A stretch of 45,176 nt of DNA from an uncultured Pseudoxanthomonas sp. (GCF_946886695.1 NZ_CAMPJD010000040.1:1-45176), one strand, 5' to 3'. Counted from the first letter of the stretch, positions 32,319-40,085 are shown. Made by a program: numbers and translations. Notes: generated from the letters alone by a model not told the origin.

Positions 32319-32389
32319 TGGATAGCTCAGATGGTTAGAGCATCGGTTTCAGATACCGAGTGTCGCGGGTTCGACTCCCGCTCCAACGC
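32319..32389 (+). ncRNA. Second tRNA-like element, CAG anticodon, broken acceptor stem
   Basis: It starts one base after the CCA of the previous element. D-arm GCTC-AGATGGTTA-GAGC (32325-32341), anticodon arm TCGGT-TTCAGAT-ACCGA (32343-32359) with anticodon CAG, five-base variable region, and T-arm GCGGG-TTCGACT-CCCGC (32365-32381) are all well formed. The acceptor is not: only TGGA/TCCA (four pairs) can form, and no CCA follows. The short variable loop rules out a real tRNA-Leu, which CAG would imply. So this is a tRNA-like domain, not a translation tRNA. An arm-complete, end-defective cloverleaf next to an end-complete, loop-defective one is striking. Confidence 0.65.
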
Positions 32390-32438
32390 CTGAAAAGGCA
32401 CATGACCTTTCACGTCATGACATGGGGACGCAAGTCCC
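32388..32438 (+). ncRNA. Hairpin trio with a tRNA-Glu-type anticodon loop
   Basis: Three stems follow each other: GCCT-GAAA-AGGC (32388-32399), CATGAC-CTTTCAC-GTCATG (32401-32419) and GGGAC-GCAA-GTCCC (32425-32438). The middle loop CTTTCAC is the tRNA-Glu(UUC) anticodon loop as found in E. coli. The outer two are capped by GNRA tetraloops where D- and T-loops would be. The order mimics D-arm, anticodon arm, T-arm with the elbow loops replaced. Confidence 0.5.
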
Positions 32439-32681
32439 ACCCAGGAAACGCCCCGTGCGGCGTGACGCTTTCCCGCGACGGAGCGCAGGAAGACGGCATG
32501 TCGCAGCAGGGACGAAGCCGGCACCGCGCCCTCGACGCGGAGGCGCGCAGCGTTCGATGCGGTCCACCGATCGCACCCTCGTTGCGAAGCATCCGCCGAC
32601 AGCGCCGGCCGCCCGCCTCGCCTCCGTCCAGGGGCGTTTCCACCTTCTTCCGTCGATCGCAGTGTGCGGTCGACACACCAT

Positions 32682-32708
32682 CGTCGTGGCGTTCGATCCT
32701 CCACGACG
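32682..32708 (+). ncRNA. T-arm-like minihelix just before the SPFH gene
   Basis: CGTCGTGG (32682-32689) pairs perfectly with CCACGACG (32701-32708). Inside, after one mismatch, a G-C pair (32691/32699) closes a seven-base loop TTCGATC, which is a canonical T-loop with the conserved G53-C61 closing pair. It resembles a coaxial T-arm/acceptor minihelix. It ends 49 bases before the slipin start and could serve as a leader element bound by the encoded proteins. The rest of 32439-32757 shows no gene. Confidence 0.4.
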
Positions 32709-32757
32709 GTGTTCCCCAACGGATCGAACCACCAGAGCCAACAAGGAGAACAACGCC

Positions 32758-33891
32758 ATGCTTCTGAACAGCATGTTCTGGACCAAGAGGGTCGTGATCG
32801 GTGACGGCGAGCGCGGCCTGGTGTATCGCAACCGTCGGTTCGAGCAGCTGCTCGCGCCCGGCGTGTACCGCTGGTTCGACCCGATGGGTCGGGTCGAGGT
32901 GCGCACCTTCAACATCGCCGCGCCGGAATACGCCGGCCACGACGTCGACGCGCTGATCGCGCGCCTGGGCGACCGCCTGGGCGAGGTCTTCGTGCTCGCC
33001 GACATCGGGGTGGACCAGGTCGGCCTGGTGCTGAAGAACGGCAAGCTGGAAGACGTGCTGCCGCCCGGCACGCGGCGCCTGTACTGGATAGGCCTGGTGA
33101 AGGTCGAGGTGCAGGCCGTGTCGCTCGCCACGCCGGACGTGGACGTCGCGGTCGCGCGACGCCTGCGCCAGTTGGGTGCGTTGTCGAAGCTGGCGGTGGT
33201 GGCCGATGTACCGGCGGAGTTCGCCGGCCTGGTCTTCATCGACGGCAAGCTCGAGCGCACGCTGGCACCGGGCAGCTACGCCTTCTGGAACTTCCAGAAG
33301 AACGTGGTGGTGGATGTGGTCGACCTGCGCGTGCAGTCGATCGAGGTCTCGGGCCAGGAACTGCTGACCCGCGACAAGGTCAGCCTGCGCGTGAACCTGG
33401 CCGCCAGCACCCGCGTCACCGACGTGGTGGCGGCGCGGACCAAGGTCGCGAAGGTCGGCGACTTCGTCTACCGCGAGCTGCAGTACGGCCTGCGCAAGGC
33501 GGTCTCCGCCAAGACGCTGGACGAACTGCTGGGCGACAAGGCCTCGCTGGACGCCGACATCTTCGCCTACGTGCGCGGCCAGGTGACCGGCTTCGGCGTG
33601 GAAGTGCTGGGCGTAGGCGTGAAGGACGTGATCCTGCCGGGCGAGATGAAGGAGATCCTCAACGGCGTGGTGCAGGCGGAGAAGACGGCGCAGGCCAACG
33701 TGATCCGCCGCCGCGAGGAGGCGAACGCCACGCGTTCCCTGCTCAACACCGCGAAGCTGATCGACGAGTCGCCGGTGCTGATGCGCCTGAAGGAGCTCGA
33801 GGCCTTGGAGAAGGTCACCGAGAAGATCGACAAGCTCACCGTGTTCGGCGGCCTGGATGGCGTGCTGAAGCAATTGGTGACGTTGAAGTAG
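32758..33891 (+). CDS. SPFH/band-7 (slipin-like) protein without a membrane anchor
   Basis: A 377-residue SPFH-domain protein. The C-terminal half holds the band-7 core (SIEVSGQELLTRDKVSLRVN, LDADIFAYVRGQVTGFGVEV, DVILPGEMKEILNGVVQAEK) followed by a charged helix (about 300-360), likely coiled-coil and oligomerising. Ordinary slipins start with a membrane hairpin, but here the N-terminus (MLLNSMFWTKRVVIGDGERG) has none, so the protein should be cytosolic. Three copies of a GLVxxxGKxExxLxPGxYxxW-type motif occur at about 20-39, 89-110 and 157-177. AAGGAGAACAACGCC precedes the ATG. It is followed by the unknown gene and rtcB on the same strand. A scaffold role in RNA repair is inferred from context and from published surveys of RtcB systems. 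Confidence 0.87.
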   Translation: MLLNSMFWTKRVVIGDGERGLVYRNRRFEQLLAPGVYRWFDPMGRVEVRTFNIAAPEYAGHDVDALIARLGDRLGEVFVLADIGVDQVGLVLKNGKLEDVLPPGTRRLYWIGLVKVEVQAVSLATPDVDVAVARRLRQLGALSKLAVVADVPAEFAGLVFIDGKLERTLAPGSYAFWNFQKNVVVDVVDLRVQSIEVSGQELLTRDKVSLRVNLAASTRVTDVVAARTKVAKVGDFVYRELQYGLRKAVSAKTLDELLGDKASLDADIFAYVRGQVTGFGVEVLGVGVKDVILPGEMKEILNGVVQAEKTAQANVIRRREEANATRSLLNTAKLIDESPVLMRLKELEALEKVTEKIDKLTVFGGLDGVLKQLVTLK

Positions 33892-33953
33892 CAAACCGTG
33901 GCGGCCGCATGGACGCGGCCGTCGCGGTCCACAAGGATGAAAGGACGACACAC

Positions 33954-34709
33954 ATGCGCAATGACATGTTCAAGGTCATCGTGGAGCGGCCGCGGCGCGG
34001 AGGAAGTTACGCCCGCGAGCGTACGCCGCACGCCAACGATGAAGGTGCGCCGGTTCAGGAAAGCCTGCGCTGGCGCCACCGGCACCGGAAATGGCTCAAC
34101 GAGAACCTGCGACCGCTGGAACGCTACCTGGACGGACAGGTCGGCAGGCCTTGGGACAAGGTGTATTCGGAGATCTGTTCCGGCATCGATCGGCGAAGCA
34201 CCGTGCAGCAGCACATCCATCAGCATCTGGCCGATTTCGTGGCGATGCGGCTGTCGATCATCGATGGCCGGTTGCACTGGCTCAAGGGCTGGGGACGGCC
34301 GACGCCGTTGGCCGACCGCCGGGCGCCGAAGCTCTGCGTGGATCCGGCGACGGGACTGCTGCGCCGCAATCGCGAACGCGAGCAGCTTCGTCGGCAGGAA
34401 CGGGCGACGTGGTCGATGCTGGAGCACACGCCAGACCGCATCGATCTGGGGCCGCTGCGTCAGCTGCACCGCCTGCAGGGCATCTGGTACGAGGTCGAGT
34501 TGGCCCTGATCCCGCCCGCCGGTCGTGGCCGAGGCGTCACCGACGTGGTGCGAGGCTGCACCGTCGTCGCCTACAGCCATCGGGGCGCAGGACGGCACGT
34601 CGTCCAGCGCGACCGGGCACTCTACGGTAGCGACGAAGTCTACGCGCGCCACAAGCGACAGCTCGATACACGCGAACTGCGCGTGCATCGACTCCACAAC
34701 ACACAATGA
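33954..34709 (+). CDS. Arg-rich protein of unknown family in the SPFH-RtcB operon
   Basis: A 251-residue soluble, strongly basic protein (many Arg and His, for example RWRHRHRKW at 39-47 and RRNREREQLRRQER at 137-150). Likely conserved pieces are MFKVIVERPRRG at 5-16, WLNENLRPLERYL at 47-59, GRPWDKVYSEI at 64-74, CVDPATGLLRRN at 128-139 and GIWYEVEL at 176-183. I cannot name the family and see no known catalytic motif. Basicity and its position between an SPFH protein and an RNA ligase suggest RNA binding, perhaps of the tRNA-like RNAs upstream. The ATG at 33954 is used; 33909 and 33966 are alternatives. There are 62 bases to the slipin stop and 52 to rtcB. Confidence 0.75.
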   Translation: MRNDMFKVIVERPRRGGSYARERTPHANDEGAPVQESLRWRHRHRKWLNENLRPLERYLDGQVGRPWDKVYSEICSGIDRRSTVQQHIHQHLADFVAMRLSIIDGRLHWLKGWGRPTPLADRRAPKLCVDPATGLLRRNREREQLRRQERATWSMLEHTPDRIDLGPLRQLHRLQGIWYEVELALIPPAGRGRGVTDVVRGCTVVAYSHRGAGRHVVQRDRALYGSDEVYARHKRQLDTRELRVHRLHNTQ

Positions 34710-34761
34710 TGAGAATCCGTCCGGGGCGCCGATGCGACTCGCAGACGAAAGGAAAAGGAAC

Positions 34762-35979
34762 ATGAGCACTACGTTCGAACTGCTGCACGCCGAGGGCAGC
34801 GCCACGCCGATCAAGGGCTGGGTGCGCGGCGTGCCCCTGGACCAGGGCGCCCACGAGCAGCTGCGGAACATCGCGGCGATCCCGTTCGTCGGCCCGTGGG
34901 TCGCGGTGATGCCCGACGTGCACCTGGGCAAGGGCGCCACCGTGGGCTCGGTCATCCCGACCCGCGGCGCCATCATCCCGGCCGCCGTCGGCGTGGACAT
35001 CGGCTGCGGCATGGCCGCAGTGCGCACCACGCTGCGCGCGAAGGACCTGCCGGACAGCCTGGCGCAGTTGCGCTCGAGCATCGAACGCAGCGTGCCTGTG
35101 GGCAACGGCCGCGGTGGCGAGCACTGGAAACTGCCCGACAGCATTGCCACGCGCATCGCGCAGTCGGGGCTGGAGCCGCGTCTGGAGGCGATCAAGCAGA
35201 AGCACCGCAAGATCCGCACCGACAAGCTGGACCGCCAGATCGGCACGCTGGGCGGCGGCAACCACTTCATCGAGATCTGCCTGGACGAGGCCGACGCGGT
35301 GTGGGTGATGCTGCACAGCGGTTCGCGCGGCACCGGCAACCTGATCGGCACGTACTTCATCGAGCGCGCGCGCGAGCAATTGGCGCACCGCGTGCTCGGC
35401 TTCCACCTGCCGGACAAGGACCTGGCCTTCTTCATGGAAGGCGAGCCCCTGTTCGACGACTACGTGGAAGCGGTGTCGTGGGCGCAGGACTATGCCCGCG
35501 AGAACCGTGAGGCGATGATGTCGCGCGTGCTGGCCGAGATGCGCCACCGCCTGCCGAAGTTCCAGTTGGAGAAGATGGCAGTCAACTGCCACCACAACTA
35601 CGTGCAGAAGGAAATGCACGGCGGCATGGACCTGCTGGTCACCCGCAAGGGCGCGGTGAGCGCGCGTGCCGGCGAGCTGGGGATTATCCCCGGCAGCATG
35701 GGCGCGAAGAGCTTCATCGTGCGCGGCAAGGGCAACGCGGACAGCTTCCACAGCTGCAGCCACGGGGCCGGCCGCGTATTGAGCCGTACCGCCGCGCGCC
35801 AGCAGATCACGCTGTCGCAGCACCGCGAGGCCACCGCGCACGTCGAATGCCGCAAGGACGCCGGCGTGATCGACGAGTCACCGGCGGCCTACAAGGACAT
35901 CGACGCCGTGATGGCCGCGCAGAGCGACCTGGTGGAGGTGCTCCACACGCTGCGCCAGGTGGTGTGCATCAAGGGGTGA
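34762..35979 (+). CDS. rtcB: RNA-splicing ligase RtcB
   Basis: A 405-residue GTP/Mn-dependent ligase that joins 3'-phosphate or 2',3'-cyclic-phosphate RNA ends to 5'-OH ends, as produced by tRNA-cutting toxins. All metal and catalytic residues are visible: Asp79 and Cys82 in GVDIGCGM, His168 in GTLGGGNHFIE, His185 in LHSGSRGTG, His278 in NCHHNY, and the guanylylated His334 in SFHSCSHGAGR. Length matches E. coli RtcB (408). The ATG at 34762 lies after GGAAAAGGAAC; the longer frame from 34525 overlaps the unknown gene and is rejected. RtcA and archease are absent from the window. A strong terminator begins inside the last codons. Confidence 0.97.
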   Translation: MSTTFELLHAEGSATPIKGWVRGVPLDQGAHEQLRNIAAIPFVGPWVAVMPDVHLGKGATVGSVIPTRGAIIPAAVGVDIGCGMAAVRTTLRAKDLPDSLAQLRSSIERSVPVGNGRGGEHWKLPDSIATRIAQSGLEPRLEAIKQKHRKIRTDKLDRQIGTLGGGNHFIEICLDEADAVWVMLHSGSRGTGNLIGTYFIERAREQLAHRVLGFHLPDKDLAFFMEGEPLFDDYVEAVSWAQDYARENREAMMSRVLAEMRHRLPKFQLEKMAVNCHHNYVQKEMHGGMDLLVTRKGAVSARAGELGIIPGSMGAKSFIVRGKGNADSFHSCSHGAGRVLSRTAARQQITLSQHREATAHVECRKDAGVIDESPAAYKDIDAVMAAQSDLVEVLHTLRQVVCIKG

Positions 35980-36000
35980 GCTTCGGCTCGCCCCTTTTTT
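35973..36000 (+). terminator. Intrinsic terminator of the rtcB operon
   Basis: GGGGTGAGC (35973-35981) pairs with GCTCGCCCC (35986-35994) across a TTCG loop and is followed by TTTTTT. The stem includes the rtcB stop TGA. Confidence 0.93.
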
Positions 36001-36008
36001 TCTTCTCT

Positions 36009-36073
36009 GTGGGAGCGACGTAAGTCGCGATGAGGCATTACCGGTGGCCCATCGCGACTTACGTCGCTCCCAC
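36009..36073. repeat. Inverted REP pair (BIME) between rtcB and ybbP
   Basis: The left copy GTGGGAGCGACGTAAGTCGC (36009-36028, continuing GAT) and the right copy (36051-36073) are perfect inverses over 23 bases, with 19 bases between. The head is GTGG instead of GTAG. They lie between the rtcB terminator and the convergent ybbP stop. Confidence 0.9.
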
Positions 36074-36086
36074 AAGAGCAGAAGCC

Positions 36087-38588
36087 TTAGCCCTGCAGCT
36101 CCCTCAGCGTCACCGAAGGCGGCGCATCCAGCACCTTGCGCGTGGCGAACAGCCCCGCGCCCAGTGCCGCCAGCATGCCCAGCCCGCCACCGATGGCGGC
36201 CAGCTGCCAGTTCGCCTTCCACGGCAGGTCAAACACCTGGGTCGCGACCACACCCGAAAGCACGGAGGCCGCGATCGCCGCGACCAGTCCCGCCAGCAGG
36301 CCGATGGCGGCGAACTCCGACGCCTGCGCCAGACGCAGCTGGCGACGACTGCCGCCGAGCACGCGCATCACGCCGCCCTCCAGCAGGCGTTCGTCCTGGC
36401 TCGCGCTCACCGCCGCCATCAGCACCAGCAGGCCCGCCGCCAAGGAGAACCAGAACACCACCTGCACCACCTGCGAGACCTGCTCCGCCGTGCTGCGCAC
36501 CTGGTTCAGCACCGCCTCCACGTCGATCACCGACAAGTTGGGGAACTGGTTGACCAGTTCGCGGGTGAAGGCGGCATCGCCCGATGGCACGCTGACGGCG
36601 GTGATGTAGCTGGCCGAATAGCCATCCAGCGCACCCGGCGAGGCGACGACGAAGAAGTTCGGCCGGAAGCTTTCCCAATCTACGCTGCGCAGGCTTGTGA
36701 TGCGGCCCTCGAAGCGCTGGCCGGCGATGTCGAAGGCCACCTGGTCGCCGAGCTTCCAGCCCAGGTCTTCGGCAAAGTCCTCCTCCACCGACAGCTTCGG
36801 CGACGAAGGCGTGCGTCCGCTCCAGAACTCGCCCGCGGTGACCTTGTTGTCGTCGCGCAACGTCGCCGACATCGACAGGTTGAATTCACGCTCGGCGCGT
36901 CGCTGTGCGCGCTCGTCGGTGCCCTCATAGTCGGCGCCGCTGGCGGGCTTGCCGTTGAGTTCGACCAGGCGGCCGCGGATCATCGGGTACAGATCGACCG
37001 CAGACAGACCGCGCGCCTGCATGAAGCTCTTCACCGGGTCGACCTGGTCCGGCTGCACGTTGACGATGAAGCGGTTCGGCGCATTGGCCGACAGCGCCAG
37101 CTGCCAGCGGTCCAGCAGGTCGGTGCGTACGAAGGTCAGCAACAGCAGCGCCATCAATCCGAGGCCAAGGGCCGAGACCTGCGCGATCGACGTACCGGCG
37201 CGCCGGCTGACGTTCGCCAACCCGTAGCGCAGGCTGCCGCGCAGGCGCGAGCGTACGCGGCGCACCAGCAGGATCAGCAGCCACGCCAGCAACGCGAGCA
37301 CGGCCAGGGTACCGACGATGCCGATGAGCATCGCGGTACCCAGCGTCGGCGAGCCCGCCTTCCACCACAGCAGCGCGCCCAGCCCGACGAAGCCCGTCAG
37401 CGCCACCAGCCAGGCGCTGGGCTCGGTGCGGTCCAGGTCGCGACGCAGCACGCGCAATGCCGGCACGCGACGCAGCGCCAGCACCGGCGGTGCGCCGAAC
37501 GCGAGCAGTACGATCATGCCCACGCCATAACCTTGCAGCGCCGGCATCAGGCCCGCCGGAGGAATGTCGATCTTCAGCGACTGCTGCAGCCAGCTGCCGA
37601 TGCCCCACTGCAGTCCGAAGGCGATCAGCACGCCGACGGTGCACGCAGCCAGGCCCAGCAGTACCAGTTCGCCGACGTGGATACCCACCAGCGTGCGCTG
37701 CTGCGCACCGAGGCAGCGCATCACCGCCGTGCCCGACAGGTGACGCTCGCTGTGGCGACGCGCGGCCATCGCGACGGCGACGGCGGCAAGCACCACGGAG
37801 ACCAAGGCAGCCAATCCCAGAAAGCGACTGGCGCGGTCCAATGCGGAGCGTACTTCCGGACGCGCGTCCTGGATGGTCTCCATGCGCTGGCCGCGCGCGA
37901 GCTGCGGCTTCACTGCCGCGGTGAATGTTTCGACCGCGGCCGCGTTGCCGGCGACCACCAGGCGATAGCGCAGGCGGCTGCCCTCCTGCACCAGACCGGT
38001 GGACGGCAGGTCGGCGAGATTGAGGAACACCTTCGGGGCGACGTTGAAATAGTCCAGCGCCGCATCCGGCTCCTGCGTCACCAGTGCCGCGAGTTTGAGC
38101 GTGCGCGTGCCGATGCCAATCTCGTCGCCGGGCTTGGCGCCCAGCGTTTCCGCACCAGCCTGGCTGATCCACAGCGTGCCCGGCGCCGGGATGCCAGCGG
38201 CATCGCGCTCGGCGCCGCCGCTACCATCGACCACGCGGAAATTGCCTCGCAGCGGGAAGCCTTCGCCCAGCGCACGCAGGTCACCCAGCGACAGCGACTC
38301 GCCGGCGCGGATCATGCTCTGCAGTTCCTGCGTTTCGGTCACCCGCAGGCCAGGCGCCGTCGCCAGTGCACGCAAGGCGTCGGTCGGCGCCGAGTCGCCG
38401 CGCACCACGACGTCGCCGCCCAGCAAGCGGTTCGCCTCGATCGCCAGCGCGCGTTCGGCGCGATCGGTGACGAAGCCCACGGCGGTGACCGCGACGACCG
38501 CGAGCACCAGCGCGGCGAACAGGATGCGGACATCGCCCGCGACCAGATCGCGGCGCAGCTGGCGCCAGGCCAGTGCGAGGGTCCTCAT
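36087..38588 (-). CDS. ybbP: YbbP-type ABC transporter permease (FtsX-like)
   Basis: An 833-residue inner-membrane protein with about ten helices in the FtsX/MacB arrangement: TM1 at the N-terminus (LFAALVLAVVAVTAVGFV), a large periplasmic domain, a helical bundle around 255-380, a second set near 395-510, another periplasmic domain and three C-terminal helices. With its partner YbbA and neighbour TesA it forms the same block as in E. coli. YbbAP is thought to work in envelope lipid or hydrophobic compound handling with TesA, though this is not firmly settled. Its start overlaps the ybbA stop as ATGA. Confidence 0.92.
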   Translation of the reverse strand: MRTLALAWRQLRRDLVAGDVRILFAALVLAVVAVTAVGFVTDRAERALAIEANRLLGGDVVVRGDSAPTDALRALATAPGLRVTETQELQSMIRAGESLSLGDLRALGEGFPLRGNFRVVDGSGGAERDAAGIPAPGTLWISQAGAETLGAKPGDEIGIGTRTLKLAALVTQEPDAALDYFNVAPKVFLNLADLPSTGLVQEGSRLRYRLVVAGNAAAVETFTAAVKPQLARGQRMETIQDARPEVRSALDRASRFLGLAALVSVVLAAVAVAMAARRHSERHLSGTAVMRCLGAQQRTLVGIHVGELVLLGLAACTVGVLIAFGLQWGIGSWLQQSLKIDIPPAGLMPALQGYGVGMIVLLAFGAPPVLALRRVPALRVLRRDLDRTEPSAWLVALTGFVGLGALLWWKAGSPTLGTAMLIGIVGTLAVLALLAWLLILLVRRVRSRLRGSLRYGLANVSRRAGTSIAQVSALGLGLMALLLLTFVRTDLLDRWQLALSANAPNRFIVNVQPDQVDPVKSFMQARGLSAVDLYPMIRGRLVELNGKPASGADYEGTDERAQRRAEREFNLSMSATLRDDNKVTAGEFWSGRTPSSPKLSVEEDFAEDLGWKLGDQVAFDIAGQRFEGRITSLRSVDWESFRPNFFVVASPGALDGYSASYITAVSVPSGDAAFTRELVNQFPNLSVIDVEAVLNQVRSTAEQVSQVVQVVFWFSLAAGLLVLMAAVSASQDERLLEGGVMRVLGGSRRQLRLAQASEFAAIGLLAGLVAAIAASVLSGVVATQVFDLPWKANWQLAAIGGGLGMLAALGAGLFATRKVLDAPPSVTLRELQG

Positions 38589-39325
38589 GCGCTACCGCCC
38601 TGCAGGCGGCCGGCATCCAGTCGGAGCAGGCGCTGGCAACGCTCGGCCAAGTGGTCGTCATGCGTGACCAGCACCAGCGTGGTGCCGGCATCGGCATTCA
38701 ACGCGAACAGCAGTTCGATGATCGCCTGACCGGTATGGGTGTCGAGATTGCCGGTGGGCTCATCGGCGAACAGCAGCGATGGCCGGGTGACGAACGCACG
38801 CGCCAGCGCGACGCGCTGCTGTTCGCCGCCGGACAGCTGGCGCGGGTAATGGCCCAGGCGCTGGCCGAGGCCGACCTTCTCCAGGATCTGCCGCGCCGGA
38901 CCCGCCACATCGGCATCGCCACGCAACTCCAGCGGCAGCATGACGTTCTCCAGGGCAGTCAACGACGGCAGCAATTGGAAACTCTGGAAGACGAAGCCGA
39001 CCTTCTCCCCGCGCACGCGCGCACGACCGTCCTCGTCCAGGTCCGAAAGACGCTCTCCATCGAGCGTGACCGTGCCGGCACTGGGCACGTCCAGGCCGGC
39101 CAGCAGCGACAGCAGCGTGCTCTTGCCGGAGCCGGATGCCCCCACGATGGCGACGGTGTCGCCACGCTCGATGCGGAAGCCGATGTCGTCGAGTATCGTC
39201 AGGGCACCGTCGGGCAGCGGCACATGCTTGCCCAACCCCTGCACGTCGAGCACGGCGTGGCGCGCAATGGAGGGGGCTTCAGTGGGGAGTCTGCTGGCGT
39301 CGGCCATGATCGTCTCGTCGGTCAT
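38585..39325 (-). CDS. ybbA: YbbA-type ABC transporter ATPase
   Basis: The nucleotide-binding partner of YbbP (246 residues from the chosen start). Motifs in order: Walker [11 protein letters not shown]-loop [10 protein letters not shown], signature LSGGEQQR, Walker [13 protein letters not shown] and H-loop LVTHDDH, typical of the LolD/MacB class that pairs with FtsX-like permeases. The start is uncertain. In-frame codons are GTG 39346, ATG 39337, ATG 39325 (MTDETIM) and ATG 39307 (MADASRL), none with a good ribosome site. It is transcribed divergently from tesA. Confidence 0.92.
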   Translation of the reverse strand: MTDETIMADASRLPTEAPSIARHAVLDVQGLGKHVPLPDGALTILDDIGFRIERGDTVAIVGASGSGKSTLLSLLAGLDVPSAGTVTLDGERLSDLDEDGRARVRGEKVGFVFQSFQLLPSLTALENVMLPLELRGDADVAGPARQILEKVGLGQRLGHYPRQLSGGEQQRVALARAFVTRPSLLFADEPTGNLDTHTGQAIIELLFALNADAGTTLVLVTHDDHLAERCQRLLRLDAGRLQGGSA

Positions 39326-39355
39326 TTCATGGATCATCGGGAGCACGGATTAAAT
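39326..39355 (+). promoter_or_regulatory. Candidate promoter for tesA in the divergent region
   Basis: TTCATG (39326-39331), 18 bases, then TTAAAT (39350-39355). The region is conspicuously AT-rich for this genome (ATTAAATGTTTCTTAATTTG). If correct, the ATG at 39354 lies inside the promoter and the ATG at 39396 is the real tesA start. Confidence 0.4.
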
Positions 39356-39395
39356 GTTTCTTAATTTGAACAGGTATGGGGCCAGCGGCGTACGC

Positions 39396-40040
39396 ATGCA
39401 ATGGGCCATGAGCTTGGCGCTGCTGCTGCTCGTCGCATTATTCGCACGTCCCGCCGCAGCGCAGAGTGCGCAGGCCGCGCCCGCGAAGGGCACGCGCACC
39501 GTGCTGGTGATGGGCGACTCGCTCTCGGCGGCATACGGCCTGGCGCCGTCGCAGGGATGGGTGTCGCTGACCGCGGACCGGATCGGCAAGACGAAGCCGG
39601 GCTGGCGCGTCGTCAACGCCAGCATCAGTGGCGAGACCACTGCGGGCGGGGCGGCGCGCATCGCGGCGGAACTGCAACGCCACAAGCCCGCCGTCGTGGT
39701 CATCGCGCTGGGCGCGAACGACGGGTTGCGGGGCCTGCCACTGGCGCAGACGCGCGCCAATCTGGAGAAGATGATCAAGGCCGCGCAGGCGAGCAAGGCG
39801 AAGGTGCTGCTGGTCGGCATGCGCATGCCGCCGAATTACGGCCCGGACTACACACGCGGCTTCGAACAGAACTTCAGCGCGCTGTCCAAGCAGTACCGCA
39901 CCGCGCTGCTGCCATTCCTGCTGCAGCCCATCGCACTGGACCGCAATGCCTACCAGGCCGACAACCTGCACCCCGTCGCCAGCGCCCAGCCGAAACTGCG
40001 CGACCACGTCTGGACCGCGCTGGAGCCGCTGCTGCGCTGA
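39396..40040 (+). CDS. tesA: Periplasmic SGNH esterase/thioesterase I (TesA)
   Basis: A multifunctional GDSL-type lipid esterase/thioesterase of the periplasm, 214 residues, close to E. coli TesA. The signal peptide is MQWAMSLALLLLVALFARPA followed by AA before QSA. The SGNH blocks are all present: GDSLSAAYG with Ser42, NASISGETTAGG, LGAND with Asn108, and DNLHP with Asp189 and His192. The frame opens at an ATG at 39354, but that adds a non-signal N-terminus and lies in the promoter, so 39396 is preferred. It is divergent from ybbA-ybbP, the E. coli arrangement. Confidence 0.92.
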   Translation: MQWAMSLALLLLVALFARPAAAQSAQAAPAKGTRTVLVMGDSLSAAYGLAPSQGWVSLTADRIGKTKPGWRVVNASISGETTAGGAARIAAELQRHKPAVVVIALGANDGLRGLPLAQTRANLEKMIKAAQASKAKVLLVGMRMPPNYGPDYTRGFEQNFSALSKQYRTALLPFLLQPIALDRNAYQADNLHPVASAQPKLRDHVWTALEPLLR

Positions 40041-40060
40041 GGACCGGCGTTGCACCTACA

Positions 40061-40085
40061 CGGCGGTAGGAATTTTCCTACGCCG
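40061..40085. other. Hairpin after tesA
   Basis: CGGCGGTAGGAATTTTCCTA then CGCCG folds into a stem of about ten pairs with one bulged G and a four-base loop. There is no clear U-run. It is probably the 3' end structure of the tesA mRNA. Confidence 0.4.

Noticed and set aside
32247..32390. Two functional tRNA genes
   Set aside because: One has a four-base anticodon loop. The other has only four acceptor pairs, no CCA and a CAG anticodon with a type I variable loop. Neither can be a normal translation tRNA.
32525..32580. Another T-loop-like string (GTTCGATG) in the slipin leader
   Set aside because: Only two base pairs can close the loop, so it is not a supported T-arm.
32422..32757. N-terminal extension of the SPFH frame
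   Set aside because: It is open by chance in GC-rich DNA, covers the T-arm-like hairpin and has low-complexity composition; AAGGAG precedes the ATG at 32758.
34525..34761. N-terminal extension of rtcB
   Set aside because: It overlaps the unknown gene; from 34762 the length matches RtcB.
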